This document shows positions 23,047 through 31,495 of a stretch of 32,927 nucleotides of DNA, piece by piece (positions within the stretch are counted from its first letter, which is position 1; each line of letters begins with the position of its first letter). Position numbers and translations under genes: made by a program. The stretch is from Thalassolituus marinus (GTDB taxonomy: Bacteria > Pseudomonadota > Gammaproteobacteria > Pseudomonadales > Oceanobacteraceae): positions 16,833 to 49,759 of the forward strand of contig NZ_JAEDAH010000093.1 in assembly GCF_020320395.1 (NCBI RefSeq). Reading direction: 5' to 3'. The notes beneath the pieces are model-generated. The model saw only the letters and a program-made list of their open reading frames with translations. It did no database searches and was not told where the DNA came from.

Positions 23047-24495
23047 GTGATTCGATTTAACTTAAACGGTCGCTGGATTGAAAGTTCAGAAATTGATCCA
23101 AATTGTACCATTCTGAAATTTTTGCGCACCAATCTGAAGCAGGTCGATGTCAAGGAAGGGTGTGCGGCCGGAGACTGTGGTGCTTGCACCATTATGCTGG
23201 GACAAATGACAGAGCACGGTATTGAGTACCAGACCCTCAATGCCTGCATTGCTCTGATGGCGAATGTACATGATCGCTACCTGCTGACCTCTTCGGGTAT
23301 TGGTCGCGCGGGTAAACTGCATCCGGCGCAGCAGGCGCTGGTGGATTGCCACGGTTCACAGTGCGGCTTCTGTACTCCTGGCTTCGTGATGTCGATGGCC
23401 AATCTGCAGCAGAATGCCTGCAAGGCACCGGGCCATATCCCTGATGTGGCCGAAATCCATGAGGCGCTCTCCGGTAACCTGTGTCGCTGCACCGGTTATC
23501 GCCCGATTATTGAAGCGGCGCAGCGCATGCACGAGCTGCCGCAACAGAACCTTGAATATATCTCACTGCGCAGTGGCGTGCAGAGCTTTGACCCACGTGA
23601 CGCTGAGCAGCCTTTGCTGGAAGCAAACGGTCGTCGCCTGTTTATGCCGGAAAGCGAAGCGCAGCTGAAAGCCTTGCTGGCGCTTTATCCGCATGCCCGA
23701 CTCTGGGCTGGTGGTACCGATGCCGGTCTTGAGATCACACAGCGTTTCACTCAGTTCGATACCATTATCTGTGTGAATCGCGTTGCAGAACTGACCCGGT
23801 GTTCGGAGCCGGGCCAGGATGCAGACGACCAGCTGTGGCTGGGCGCCTGTGTCACCTTCAGTCAGGCAGAGAAGCTGCTGGCTGAGTCTTTTCCTTCGTT
23901 TGCCCAGCTGTTGCACCGGATTGGTTCACGCCAGATCCGGAATATGGGCACTTTGGGTGGGAATATTGCCAATGCGTCTCCGATTGGTGATACCCCACCT
24001 GTCTTTTTTGCGTTGGACGCAATACTGGAAATAGACGGAATTCATGGTCACCGAGAAGTGGCCATCGGTGATTTTTATCTGGGCTATAAACAGACCGTAC
24101 TGCAGCCGGGTGAATACCTGCGCGCGGTGCGTATTCCTAAGCTCAAAGCCACGGAACATCTGTGGTTGCACAAAGTCAGTAAGCGTTACGACGATGATAT
24201 TTCGGCGGTAATGTTTGCTCTTTACCTGTCGGTTGAAGGTGGTGTTATCAGCTCTGCACGACTGGCGTGTGGCGGTATGGCGGCAACACCAAAACTGGCA
24301 GAAAAAACCAATGCTGCGTTGAGCGGCAAGCATTTTGCTGTGAGTTCATTTGAACAGGCGGCTGCATTTATTGATCAGGACTACCAACCGATCAGTGACG
24401 TCAGGGCGAGTGATCAGTACCGGCTACAGGTAACCCGTAACCTGCTGATAAAAGCGTTCCACGATATGACGACCGCACAGGGAGATGCAGCATGA
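23047..24495 (+). CDS. xdhA: Xanthine dehydrogenase small subunit (2Fe-2S and FAD)
   Basis: 482 residues from GTG 23047; the frame is open back to 22879 but family members begin with the IRFNLNGRW segment, and the upstream part overlaps an operator and likely promoter. First 2Fe-2S cluster: EGCAAGDCGAC with a later cysteine in NACIALM. Second: HGSQCGFCTPGF and NLCRCTGY. The FAD domain follows with AGGTDAGLEITQR and NMGTLGGNIANASPIGDTPP. The subunit takes electrons from the molybdenum subunit through the iron-sulfur clusters to FAD and NAD+. Its stop overlaps the xdhB start by four bases (ATGA). First gene of a nine-gene operon for purine breakdown. It lacks a strong ribosome site; a GTG start and weak site may keep expression low. 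Confidence 0.95.
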   Translation: MIRFNLNGRWIESSEIDPNCTILKFLRTNLKQVDVKEGCAAGDCGACTIMLGQMTEHGIEYQTLNACIALMANVHDRYLLTSSGIGRAGKLHPAQQALVDCHGSQCGFCTPGFVMSMANLQQNACKAPGHIPDVAEIHEALSGNLCRCTGYRPIIEAAQRMHELPQQNLEYISLRSGVQSFDPRDAEQPLLEANGRRLFMPESEAQLKALLALYPHARLWAGGTDAGLEITQRFTQFDTIICVNRVAELTRCSEPGQDADDQLWLGACVTFSQAEKLLAESFPSFAQLLHRIGSRQIRNMGTLGGNIANASPIGDTPPVFFALDAILEIDGIHGHREVAIGDFYLGYKQTVLQPGEYLRAVRIPKLKATEHLWLHKVSKRYDDDISAVMFALYLSVEGGVISSARLACGGMAATPKLAEKTNAALSGKHFAVSSFEQAAAFIDQDYQPISDVRASDQYRLQVTRNLLIKAFHDMTTAQGDAA

Positions 24496-26852
24496 CCTTT
24501 ACTTCATCCCGTGTAACCCCATGGGCCGAACGCCGCCAGCGTCCGGCGAAAGGTAAATCCGGAAAGGAATTAGCACATGAAAGCGCCGAAAAACACGTAC
24601 TCGGAACCGCAGTCTATATCGACGATATGCCAGAACTGGCAGGCACGCTCCATGCCGTCGTCGGTAAGAGTTCCATCAGCTGTGGCCTCATCACAAAGCT
24701 GGACCTCGCTGCTGTGTGGGCGTCGCCCGGCGTGGTGGACGTCGTTACACTAGACGATGTACCCGGTGAAACAGACATCGGCCCGGTTTATAAGGGCGAT
24801 CTGATTTTTGCCGACGGCCGTGTCGATTTTCATGGTCAGCCTTTATTTGCGGTAGTTGCTGAAAGCTTTGATCAGGCGAAGCGCGCTGCACTCCAGGCTC
24901 AGGTTGAATACCAGCAGGAAGAGCCGATTCTCAGTGTTGAACAGGCACTGCAGCAGAATTCATTTGTTAACCCTGCCCATACTATGCAGAAAGGTGATGC
25001 GGTCAGCGCGCTGGCAAGTGCGCCGCGTCAGCTGCATGGCCAGCTGTATGTACGTGGTCAGGAACAGTTTTATCTGGAAACCCAGATCAGCTACGCCATT
25101 CCCGGCGAAGATGACGGCATGCAGGTGTACTGTTCGACGCAGCATCCGTCGGAAGTACAGAAGCTGGTAGCCGAGGTGCTGGATATTCCGCTGAGCCTGG
25201 TGACTGTTGAAGTTCGCCGTATGGGGGGTGGCTTCGGTGGCAAGGAAACTCAGGCGGCTCCGTGGGCCTGTATCGCCGCCGTGTGCGCTAACCGTTTGCA
25301 GCGTCCGGTAAAAATGCGTCTCGATCGTCAGGACGATATGGTACTTACCGGTAAGCGTCATGATTTTCTTAATCGCTATCAGTTAGGCATTAACGACGAC
25401 GGCAAAATTCTGGCGGCCGATATTGAACTGGCAGGTTTCTGCGGATATACCGCCGACTTGTCCGATGCCATTGTCGACCGCGCTATGTTCCATGTGGATA
25501 ACGCCTACAACCTGCATGACACCCGGGTAATTGGCCACCGTTGCCGAACCAATACGGTATCCAATACGGCTTTCCGTGGTTTTGGCGGCCCGCAGGGGAT
25601 GATTTTCGCTGAGTGCATGCTCGATGATATTGCCCGTGCCGTGGGCAAAGACCCGCTGGACGTGCGTAAGCTCAATTTGTATCAGGATGGCGACAGCACC
25701 CACTACGGTCAGCCGATCGAAAACTATATCCTGCCGGAAATTATCGACACCCTCGAAGCCGACTGTGATTACCGTCAGCGTCGCGCAGAGATTACTGAAT
25801 TGAATCGCACCAATCCGTGGAAAAAACGCGGTCTGGCATTAACGCCGGTACGCTTTGGTATTTCCTTTACCCTGCAATTTCTTAATCAGGCCGGTGCACT
25901 GGTGCATGTGTATACAGACGGTTCAGTACACCTGAGCCATGGCGGCACCGAAATGGGGCAGGGCCTGTACACCAAGGTGGCGCAGGTGGTGGCCAACGAA
26001 TTTAATATCGACATCGATATGGTGCGGGTGGCGGCCACGACGACCGATAAAGTGCCGAATACTTCGCCAACTGCGGCGTCTTCCGGTTCCGACCTGAATG
26101 GTAAAGCTGCACAGAATGCCTGCCAGATTATTAAATCGCGGCTGGTAGTGTTTGCTGAGCAGCATTTCGGCGTGAATGCTTCCGATGTGCGCTTTGATAA
26201 TAACCATGTGGTGATTACGAAAGACGGCGCTGAGCAGTGGCTGGCCTTTTCCGACTTTGTGGATCTGGCTTACCGCAACCGCATATCGTTGTCGGCGGCG
26301 GGTTTTTACAGCACGCCGAAAATTCATTACGACCGCGATACTGCCAGTGGTCGTCCGTTCTTCTATTACGCCATGGGCGCCGCCTGTGCCGAGGTAGAAA
26401 TCGACACCCTGACCGGCGAATACAAGGTACTGCGTACCGACATTCTGCATGACGTAGGTACCTCGCTGAATCCGGCTATTGATATCGGCCAGATCGAAGG
26501 CGGCTTTGTGCAGGGTATGGGCTGGCTGACCACGGAAGAACTGCTGTGGGATGGTCAGGGCCGTTTGTCTTCTGCGTCGGCCGCAACCTATAAAATTCCG
26601 ACTTCGGTTGATGTGCCGGAGCATTTCTCTGTGCGCCTGTTTGGCCGTCCGAATGCCGAAGAAACCATCTATCATTCCAAAGCGGTGGGCGAACCACCAC
26701 TGATGCACGGTATCGCCGTGTGGTGTGCGTTGCGTGATGCGGTGGCCAGTGTGGCGGATTATAAAGTCAGCCCGCAGCTGGATACCCCTGCCACACCAGA
26801 GCGGGTGCTGAATGCCGTAATGGCTATGCAGTCGCTGCAGGCAGGAGGCTGA
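24492..26852 (+). CDS. xdhB: Xanthine dehydrogenase molybdopterin-binding large subunit
   Basis: 786 residues. Molybdopterin-contact motifs: GGGFGGKETQAAP, the arginine and glycines in FRGFGGPQGM, GGTEMGQGLYTKVAQV, and near the end KAVGEPPLMHG with the catalytic glutamate. The N-terminal HESAEKHVLGTAVYIDDMPE is typical. It hydroxylates hypoxanthine and xanthine to urate in the cytoplasm, together with XdhA. The start overlaps the xdhA stop. The next gene, xdhC, begins one base after its stop and uses a ribosome site (GGAGG) within the xdhB end. Full-length compared with bacterial XdhB (~770-800 residues). Confidence 0.96.
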   Translation: MTFTSSRVTPWAERRQRPAKGKSGKELAHESAEKHVLGTAVYIDDMPELAGTLHAVVGKSSISCGLITKLDLAAVWASPGVVDVVTLDDVPGETDIGPVYKGDLIFADGRVDFHGQPLFAVVAESFDQAKRAALQAQVEYQQEEPILSVEQALQQNSFVNPAHTMQKGDAVSALASAPRQLHGQLYVRGQEQFYLETQISYAIPGEDDGMQVYCSTQHPSEVQKLVAEVLDIPLSLVTVEVRRMGGGFGGKETQAAPWACIAAVCANRLQRPVKMRLDRQDDMVLTGKRHDFLNRYQLGINDDGKILAADIELAGFCGYTADLSDAIVDRAMFHVDNAYNLHDTRVIGHRCRTNTVSNTAFRGFGGPQGMIFAECMLDDIARAVGKDPLDVRKLNLYQDGDSTHYGQPIENYILPEIIDTLEADCDYRQRRAEITELNRTNPWKKRGLALTPVRFGISFTLQFLNQAGALVHVYTDGSVHLSHGGTEMGQGLYTKVAQVVANEFNIDIDMVRVAATTTDKVPNTSPTAASSGSDLNGKAAQNACQIIKSRLVVFAEQHFGVNASDVRFDNNHVVITKDGAEQWLAFSDFVDLAYRNRISLSAAGFYSTPKIHYDRDTASGRPFFYYAMGAACAEVEIDTLTGEYKVLRTDILHDVGTSLNPAIDIGQIEGGFVQGMGWLTTEELLWDGQGRLSSASAATYKIPTSVDVPEHFSVRLFGRPNAEETIYHSKAVGEPPLMHGIAVWCALRDAVASVADYKVSPQLDTPATPERVLNAVMAMQSLQAGG

Positions 26853-26853
26853 G

Positions 26854-27780
26854 ATGAAATTCTCGCGCTGGTTTGATGCCATTCAGTTGTGCGAACAGAA
26901 AGGTGAGTCGTATGTGATTGCCACCGTGATGGGCAGTGCTGGCTCAGTGCCGCGTGACCCGGGTGCGAAAATGGTGATCACTGCCGACGATCAGTTCGAT
27001 ACCGTCGGTGGTGGCCAGCTGGAGTTTCAGCTGGTGAATAAAGCGCGTGAATTACTGCTGCACAACCGTGCTCAGGCCGGCATGTTGCATCGCTTCGAAA
27101 ATATGCCGTTGGCCGCCAAAGCCGGGCAGTGTTGTGGCGGCAGCGTAACCGTCTTGCTGGAAGCCTTTATTAAAGTCAGTTGTCCGCTGGTGGTGTTCGG
27201 TGCCGGTCATGTGGCCAAAGCGCTGATGCAGATTCTCGGCGGCTTACCGCGCCAGGTTATCTGGGTGGATAATCGTGCCGAACAGTTTCCGGCAGAAGAT
27301 GAACTGGCCGCCAATATTCGCTGTCAGTTGCTGGAAAATCCGGTCAGTATTATTGAACAGCTGCCTGCGGGCAGCGAGCTGTTGATTGTGACTCACAACC
27401 ATCAGCTGGATTACGAATTACTGCAGCAGGCGCTGCGCCGCGATGATTTCGCTTTTGTTGGTTGTATTGGTTCAGCCACCAAAAATGAACGCTTCCGCAT
27501 GCGTCTGCAGCACGAAGGCTATGGCGAGGACGAATTAGCGCGTCTCACTATGCCGGTTGGCCTGCCGCAGGTGGCAGGAAAATTACCCATGGAGGTTGCC
27601 GTCTCCATTGCAGCTCAGCTGCTGTCTTATCCGTCAGTTCAGGACGGCCCGGCAACGTCGGCTGCGGACGCCAGTGCAGCAAACCGAAAGGGCCTTAATT
27701 GGCGACAAATCAAAGAAACCCTTCAGGCGTCGGCTGACTCCACTGAACCAGCGCCGGCGTCTGATGCAGCACACGAGTAA
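26854..27780 (+). CDS. xdhC: XdhC molybdenum cofactor maturation factor
   Basis: 308 residues. N-terminal GSAGSVPRDPGAKMVI then VGGGQLEFQLVNKARELLL; a Cys-Cys-Gly-Gly (GQCCGGSVTVLLEAF); and a C-terminal Rossmann domain (PLVVFGAGHVAKALMQILGG, LLIVTHNHQLDYELLQQALR, FVGCIGSATKNERFRMRL). XdhC binds molybdenum cofactor, helps its sulfuration and inserts it into XdhB; it is not part of the final enzyme. It is required for active xanthine dehydrogenase. The C-terminal ~40 residues are low-complexity, Ala/Ser-rich. The stop lies four bases before the alc start. Confidence 0.94.
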   Translation: MKFSRWFDAIQLCEQKGESYVIATVMGSAGSVPRDPGAKMVITADDQFDTVGGGQLEFQLVNKARELLLHNRAQAGMLHRFENMPLAAKAGQCCGGSVTVLLEAFIKVSCPLVVFGAGHVAKALMQILGGLPRQVIWVDNRAEQFPAEDELAANIRCQLLENPVSIIEQLPAGSELLIVTHNHQLDYELLQQALRRDDFAFVGCIGSATKNERFRMRLQHEGYGEDELARLTMPVGLPQVAGKLPMEVAVSIAAQLLSYPSVQDGPATSAADASAANRKGLNWRQIKETLQASADSTEPAPASDAAHE

Positions 27781-27784
27781 AAAT

Positions 27785-28780
27785 ATGCACAGCAATCAAC
27801 AGCATCCGTATACCGAATGGGTCGATCTGGCGAGCCGCAAACTGGGCGGCCAGGTATTATCCTGCAGCGATGACTTTTTCGCGGAAATGGAAAACCTGAT
27901 TAAACCAGCCGAGCCGGTATTTATTCACGATAAGTACACAGACCGTGGTAAGTGGATGGACGGTTGGGAAAGCCGCCGTAAGCGCGTGGTCGGTTACGAC
28001 TGGGCCATCCTTAAACTGGGATGTCAGGGCCGCATTAAAGGCTTTAACGTAAACACCATGCACTTTGCCGGTAACGCACCGAAGCAGGTATCCATTGAAG
28101 CCTGCAACAGCCGCACGGCGCCGGATGAAAATACCCAGTGGACAACCATTGTCAGCCAGCAGGATGTGCAGCCAACCAGCAATAATTTTATTGATTGTGA
28201 ATCGGACGGTGTGTGGACGCATCTGCGCCTGAACAGCTTTCCGGATGGCGGTATTGCCCGTCTGCGTGTATACGGTGAAGCCGTGATGGACACGGACTGG
28301 TTCCTGCCAGGTGAACCTGTAGATCTGGCATTTGTGAAAAACGGTGCGCGTCCGGTTGAATGCAGCGATATGTTTTTCAGCTCCATGACCAACCTGATTA
28401 TGCCGGACCGCGGTATTAACATGGGTGATGGCTGGGAGACCAAACGCCGTCGTGGTGGCCGTGAGTGTGACTGGATTATCGTCAAACTGGCAGGCACAGG
28501 TACGGTTAAAAAAGTGGTGGTGGATACTGCACACTTTAAAGGTAACTACCCGGATGGTTTTTCGCTGCTGGGTATTTCCATGCCGGAAGGTCAGCACCCG
28601 GGTGAAAACGCCGACTGGCAACCGATTATTGAGCGCCAGAAGCTGACGGCGGATGCCGAGCATTTCTATAAAGACGAAGTGATCAGCGGCGAACAGACAT
28701 TTACCCACATTAAACTGAATATGTATCCGGATGGTGGTATCAGCCGTCTGCGCGTATTCGGTTTTCTGGCGGCAGAATAA
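27785..28780 (+). CDS. alc: Allantoicase
   Basis: 331 residues from ATG 27785. The frame is open further upstream inside xdhC, but the family starts near YTEWVDLASRKLGGQVLSCS, which decides for 27785 (ATG 27764 is possible). Two homologous repeats are clear: DGWESRRKRVVGYDWAILKL with the CSDDFFAEMENLI entry, and DGWETKRRRGGRECDWIIVK with CSDMFFSSMTNLI. Each ends with a FPDGGIARLRVYG or YPDGGISRLRVFG strand. The enzyme converts allantoate to ureidoglycolate and urea. Use of allantoicase rather than allantoate amidohydrolase means nitrogen leaves as urea. The allantoinase that makes its substrate is absent from the window. The next gene, uraD, begins ten bases later. Confidence 0.95.
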   Translation: MHSNQQHPYTEWVDLASRKLGGQVLSCSDDFFAEMENLIKPAEPVFIHDKYTDRGKWMDGWESRRKRVVGYDWAILKLGCQGRIKGFNVNTMHFAGNAPKQVSIEACNSRTAPDENTQWTTIVSQQDVQPTSNNFIDCESDGVWTHLRLNSFPDGGIARLRVYGEAVMDTDWFLPGEPVDLAFVKNGARPVECSDMFFSSMTNLIMPDRGINMGDGWETKRRRGGRECDWIIVKLAGTGTVKKVVVDTAHFKGNYPDGFSLLGISMPEGQHPGENADWQPIIERQKLTADAEHFYKDEVISGEQTFTHIKLNMYPDGGISRLRVFGFLAAE

Positions 28781-28790
28781 GGGGCGGTAA

Positions 28791-29309
28791 ATGGCCATGA
28801 CTCTGACAGAACTGAACGAGCTGCCTGCAGAGCAGGCTGCGGCAACCTTTACCAGCTGCTGCGCTGCCAGCCGCTGGGTGGAGGGCATGGTAAATGCTCG
28901 CCCTTACGCATCGGTCGATTCGTTGCTGCAAACCGCCCACGATATCTGGCAAACCATGGATGAGGCGAATCTGCTGGAAGCCTTTACCGCGCATCCGAAA
29001 ATCGGTGATGTCGATTCGCTGCGCGCTAAGTATGCCAATACCAAAGCGATTGCCGCCAACGAACAGAGCGGGGCTAATGCCGCCAGCGAAGATGTGTTAC
29101 TGGGGCTGGCCGCCGGCAATACGGCTTACGAAGAAAAATTTGGTTTTATTTTCATCGTCTTTGCCACCGGCAAAAGTGCGGCAGAAATGCTGGACCTGCT
29201 CAATGCACGATTGCCTAACAGCCGTGCGCAGGAGCTGCAGAATGCCGCCGATAATCAGATGATGATTACCGATCTGCGCATTAAGAAAATATTAGGTTTG
29301 GCTGCGTAA
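28791..29309 (+). CDS. uraD: OHCU decarboxylase
   Basis: 172 residues, complete. Active-site histidine H68 in FTAHPKIGDVDSL, followed by the glutamate and arginine region around NEQSGA and FGFIFIVFATGKSAAEMLDL; the family's conserved F-[GI]-x-x-F-[IV]-[VI]-x-[AC]-x-G is present. It decarboxylates 2-oxo-4-hydroxy-4-carboxy-5-ureidoimidazoline to S-allantoin, giving stereospecific product. GGGGCGG precedes the ATG. It sits between alc and uraH and 11 bases ahead of the latter, the enzyme that supplies its unstable substrate, so coupling is expected to avoid spontaneous racemic decay. Confidence 0.94.
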   Translation: MAMTLTELNELPAEQAAATFTSCCAASRWVEGMVNARPYASVDSLLQTAHDIWQTMDEANLLEAFTAHPKIGDVDSLRAKYANTKAIAANEQSGANAASEDVLLGLAAGNTAYEEKFGFIFIVFATGKSAAEMLDLLNARLPNSRAQELQNAADNQMMITDLRIKKILGLAA

Positions 29310-29320
29310 GGAACAGAACA

Positions 29321-29677
29321 ATGAGAAGTGTCATCACAACCCATATTCTTGATACCCACTCCGGCCGACCTGCAGTGGATGTTGAAGTGCGTTTATTTAA
29401 ATCCGCGAGTGCTGATGTTAGCGCGCCGGACTGGCAGCCAATGGCCAGTGCCAGAACCAATGACGATGGCCGTATTATCGACTGGCTGGGCGACCGTCAG
29501 CGCGAGGCGGGTTTATACAAACTGGAGTTTGCCACCGGTGCCTATTACGCCGCACAGGGGTTAAGCACGCTTTATCCACAGGTGGATATTCTGTTCGAAA
29601 TTAACGCCCCGCAGGAGCATTACCATGTGCCGCTACTGCTGGCGGCAAACGGCTACTCCACTTACCGGGGTTCCTGA
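29321..29677 (+). CDS. uraH: 5-Hydroxyisourate hydrolase (transthyretin-like)
   Basis: 118 residues. N-terminal TTHILDTHSGRPAVDVEV supplies the first active-site histidine and the LDTxxGxPA signature. The C-terminus ends exactly in STYRGS, the tetrapeptide Tyr-Arg-Gly-Ser that marks true hydrolases as opposed to transthyretin. Histidine in QEHYHVPLLL completes the site. It hydrolyses 5-hydroxyisourate, the product of PuuD, to OHCU for UraD. No signal peptide, so cytoplasmic. AAGGAACAG before the ATG is an adequate ribosome site. The allA ATG starts one base after its stop. Confidence 0.96.
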   Translation: MRSVITTHILDTHSGRPAVDVEVRLFKSASADVSAPDWQPMASARTNDDGRIIDWLGDRQREAGLYKLEFATGAYYAAQGLSTLYPQVDILFEINAPQEHYHVPLLLAANGYSTYRGS

Positions 29678-29678
29678 T

Positions 29679-30197
29679 ATGCAGCTGACGTTAAAGCCAG
29701 AAGTGCTGAGTGCAGAAAGTTTTGCTCCCTTCGGTGAACTGGTCAGCGTGCGCGGCAAGCCGATTATGATTAATAACGGCACCACCGAGCGTTATCACAA
29801 CCTGGGGCAGGTGACGCTGGGCAATAGCGAGCAGATGGGGCAGGGAATACTAAGTATTTTCCGTGCGCAACCCCGTACGCTGCCGATGACCATCAATATG
29901 ATGGAGCGTCATCCATTGGGCAGTCAGGCTTTTCTGCCTTCTTCTGCCGAGCCGTATCTGGTGCTGGTGTGTCTCAGCCATCAGGTGAATGGCGAAGAGC
30001 AACCTGATCCGAACAGCCTGAAGCTGTTTCTCGCCAGCGGCGATGAGGGCGTGAATTATAAAGCCAATTGCTGGCATCACCCGCTGCTGGCGTTGAATCA
30101 GGTGTCTGATTTCTGGATTGTCGATCGTATCGGTCCCGGTAATAACCTTGAAGAATTCTTTTTTCCCGACGACTGGGAAATTGTCATCGATTTGTGA
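29679..30197 (+). CDS. allA: Ureidoglycolate lyase
   Basis: 172 residues from ATG 29679, placed one base after the uraH stop. The frame is open to 29625, but that part lies inside uraH and the family starts at QLTLKPEVLSAESFAPFGEL. Typical motifs: RAQPRTLPMTINMMERHPLG then SQAFLPSSAEPYLVLV, and NYKANCWHHPLLAL near the end, a cupin-like beta barrel. It splits ureidoglycolate into glyoxylate and urea, the last step of the pathway encoded here. Glyoxylate can enter central metabolism. The start has no clear Shine-Dalgarno and depends on coupling to uraH. Confidence 0.95.
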   Translation: MQLTLKPEVLSAESFAPFGELVSVRGKPIMINNGTTERYHNLGQVTLGNSEQMGQGILSIFRAQPRTLPMTINMMERHPLGSQAFLPSSAEPYLVLVCLSHQVNGEEQPDPNSLKLFLASGDEGVNYKANCWHHPLLALNQVSDFWIVDRIGPGNNLEEFFFPDDWEIVIDL

Positions 30198-30205
30198 GAA
30201 CCCTT

Positions 30206-31495
30206 ATGAAATACCAGGCTGTCCGTGGGCGCCTGCTGCACTTTATTGCACAGGATAAACCGGAATACTTTAACGATGGTCTGCTGGTAACGGATGCAGA
30301 CTCCGGCACTGTGGTGGCTTGTGGCGAGGCTGCAGCGTTGCTCGACCAGTACCCGGATATCAGCGTTACTCAGTATGATAATGCGCTGATTATGCCGGGC
30401 CTGATTGACACCCATATCCATTATCCACAGGTGGATGTAATTGCTTCCTACGGCGAGCAATTACTCGATTGGCTGAATAACTACACCTTTCCGACTGAGG
30501 TCAATTTTGCCGATCCGGCGGTGGCCACTGACGCGGCAGAGTTCTTCCTTAATGAATTGCTGAAAAACGGCACCACCACCGCACTGGTGTTCGGCACTGT
30601 GCATAAAGGCTCGGTGGACGCTTTCTTCAATGTCAGTGAAAAGCTCAATACCCGTATGATCTGCGGCAAGGTGATGATGAACCGTCATGCCCCGCAAGCG
30701 CTGTGCGACAGCGTTGAAAGTTCGGTGGCCGATACGCAGGAACTGATTGATCGCTGGCACGGTAATGGCCGCCAGCTCTACGCCATTACGCCGCGCTTTG
30801 CCATTACCTCAACGGAAGAACAACTGGTGGCGGCAGGACAGTTACTGGCTGATAACCCGGGTGTGTATATGCAAACGCATCTGGCGGAAAATCTGGATGA
30901 AATTGCTTTTGTGCGCGAGCTGTTCCCACAGCGTAAAAGTTATCTGGATGTATACGATCATTATGGTCTGCTGGGTGAGCGCAGTGTTTTTGCCCACTGT
31001 GTTCATCTGGACGATGAAGACTATCAGCGCATGAATGAAACCGGCAGTAAGATTTCGTTCTGCCCGACTTCTAACCTGTTCCTCGGCAGTGGTTTGTTTA
31101 AGCTGGATAATCAGCCGTATCCGGTTGAGGTCAGTGTGGCAACGGATGTTGGTGGTGGTACCAGTTTTTCCATGCTGCAGACCATGAACGAAGCCTACAA
31201 AATCTGTCAGCTGCAGGGCAGTAAATTATCGCCACTGCGTGCCTTCTATATGATGACACTGGGTAATGCCAAAGCGCTGTCGCTGGACGATAAAATCGGT
31301 AACTTCGAAGCCGGCAAAGAAGCTGACTTTGTGGTGTTTGACCTGGCAGGTACTGATCTTATGGCACGCCGTCAGTCGATCTGTAAGTCACTGGATGAGA
31401 CGCTGTTCAGCCTGATGATTCTGGGTGACGACCGTGCGGTTGCGGAAACCTGGGTAGCGGCAAACAAGGTCTGGAGTAAAGAGGAGAGCCATTAA
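30206..31495 (+). CDS. guaD: Guanine deaminase
   Basis: 429 residues from ATG 30206; a GTG at 30194 overlapping allA is less likely. Zinc ligands H70 and H72 in LIDTHIHYPQVD, then THLAENLDEIAFV, HCVHLDDEDYQRM and the aspartate in ATDVGGGTSFSMLQTM. The nine-residue signature PGLIDTHIH is characteristic of guanine deaminases. It converts guanine to xanthine plus ammonia, joining the XdhAB substrate pool. Together with the 8-oxoguanine deaminase-like gene in the window it gives two separate deaminases for normal and oxidised guanine. The stop codon overlaps the puuD start by one base. Confidence 0.95.
   Translation: MKYQAVRGRLLHFIAQDKPEYFNDGLLVTDADSGTVVACGEAAALLDQYPDISVTQYDNALIMPGLIDTHIHYPQVDVIASYGEQLLDWLNNYTFPTEVNFADPAVATDAAEFFLNELLKNGTTTALVFGTVHKGSVDAFFNVSEKLNTRMICGKVMMNRHAPQALCDSVESSVADTQELIDRWHGNGRQLYAITPRFAITSTEEQLVAAGQLLADNPGVYMQTHLAENLDEIAFVRELFPQRKSYLDVYDHYGLLGERSVFAHCVHLDDEDYQRMNETGSKISFCPTSNLFLGSGLFKLDNQPYPVEVSVATDVGGGTSFSMLQTMNEAYKICQLQGSKLSPLRAFYMMTLGNAKALSLDDKIGNFEAGKEADFVVFDLAGTDLMARRQSICKSLDETLFSLMILGDDRAVAETWVAANKVWSKEESH

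Noticed and set aside
27557-27784. Longer allantoicase start within xdhC
   Set aside because: The extension overlaps xdhC in another frame, with basic low-complexity composition; family members begin near 27785.
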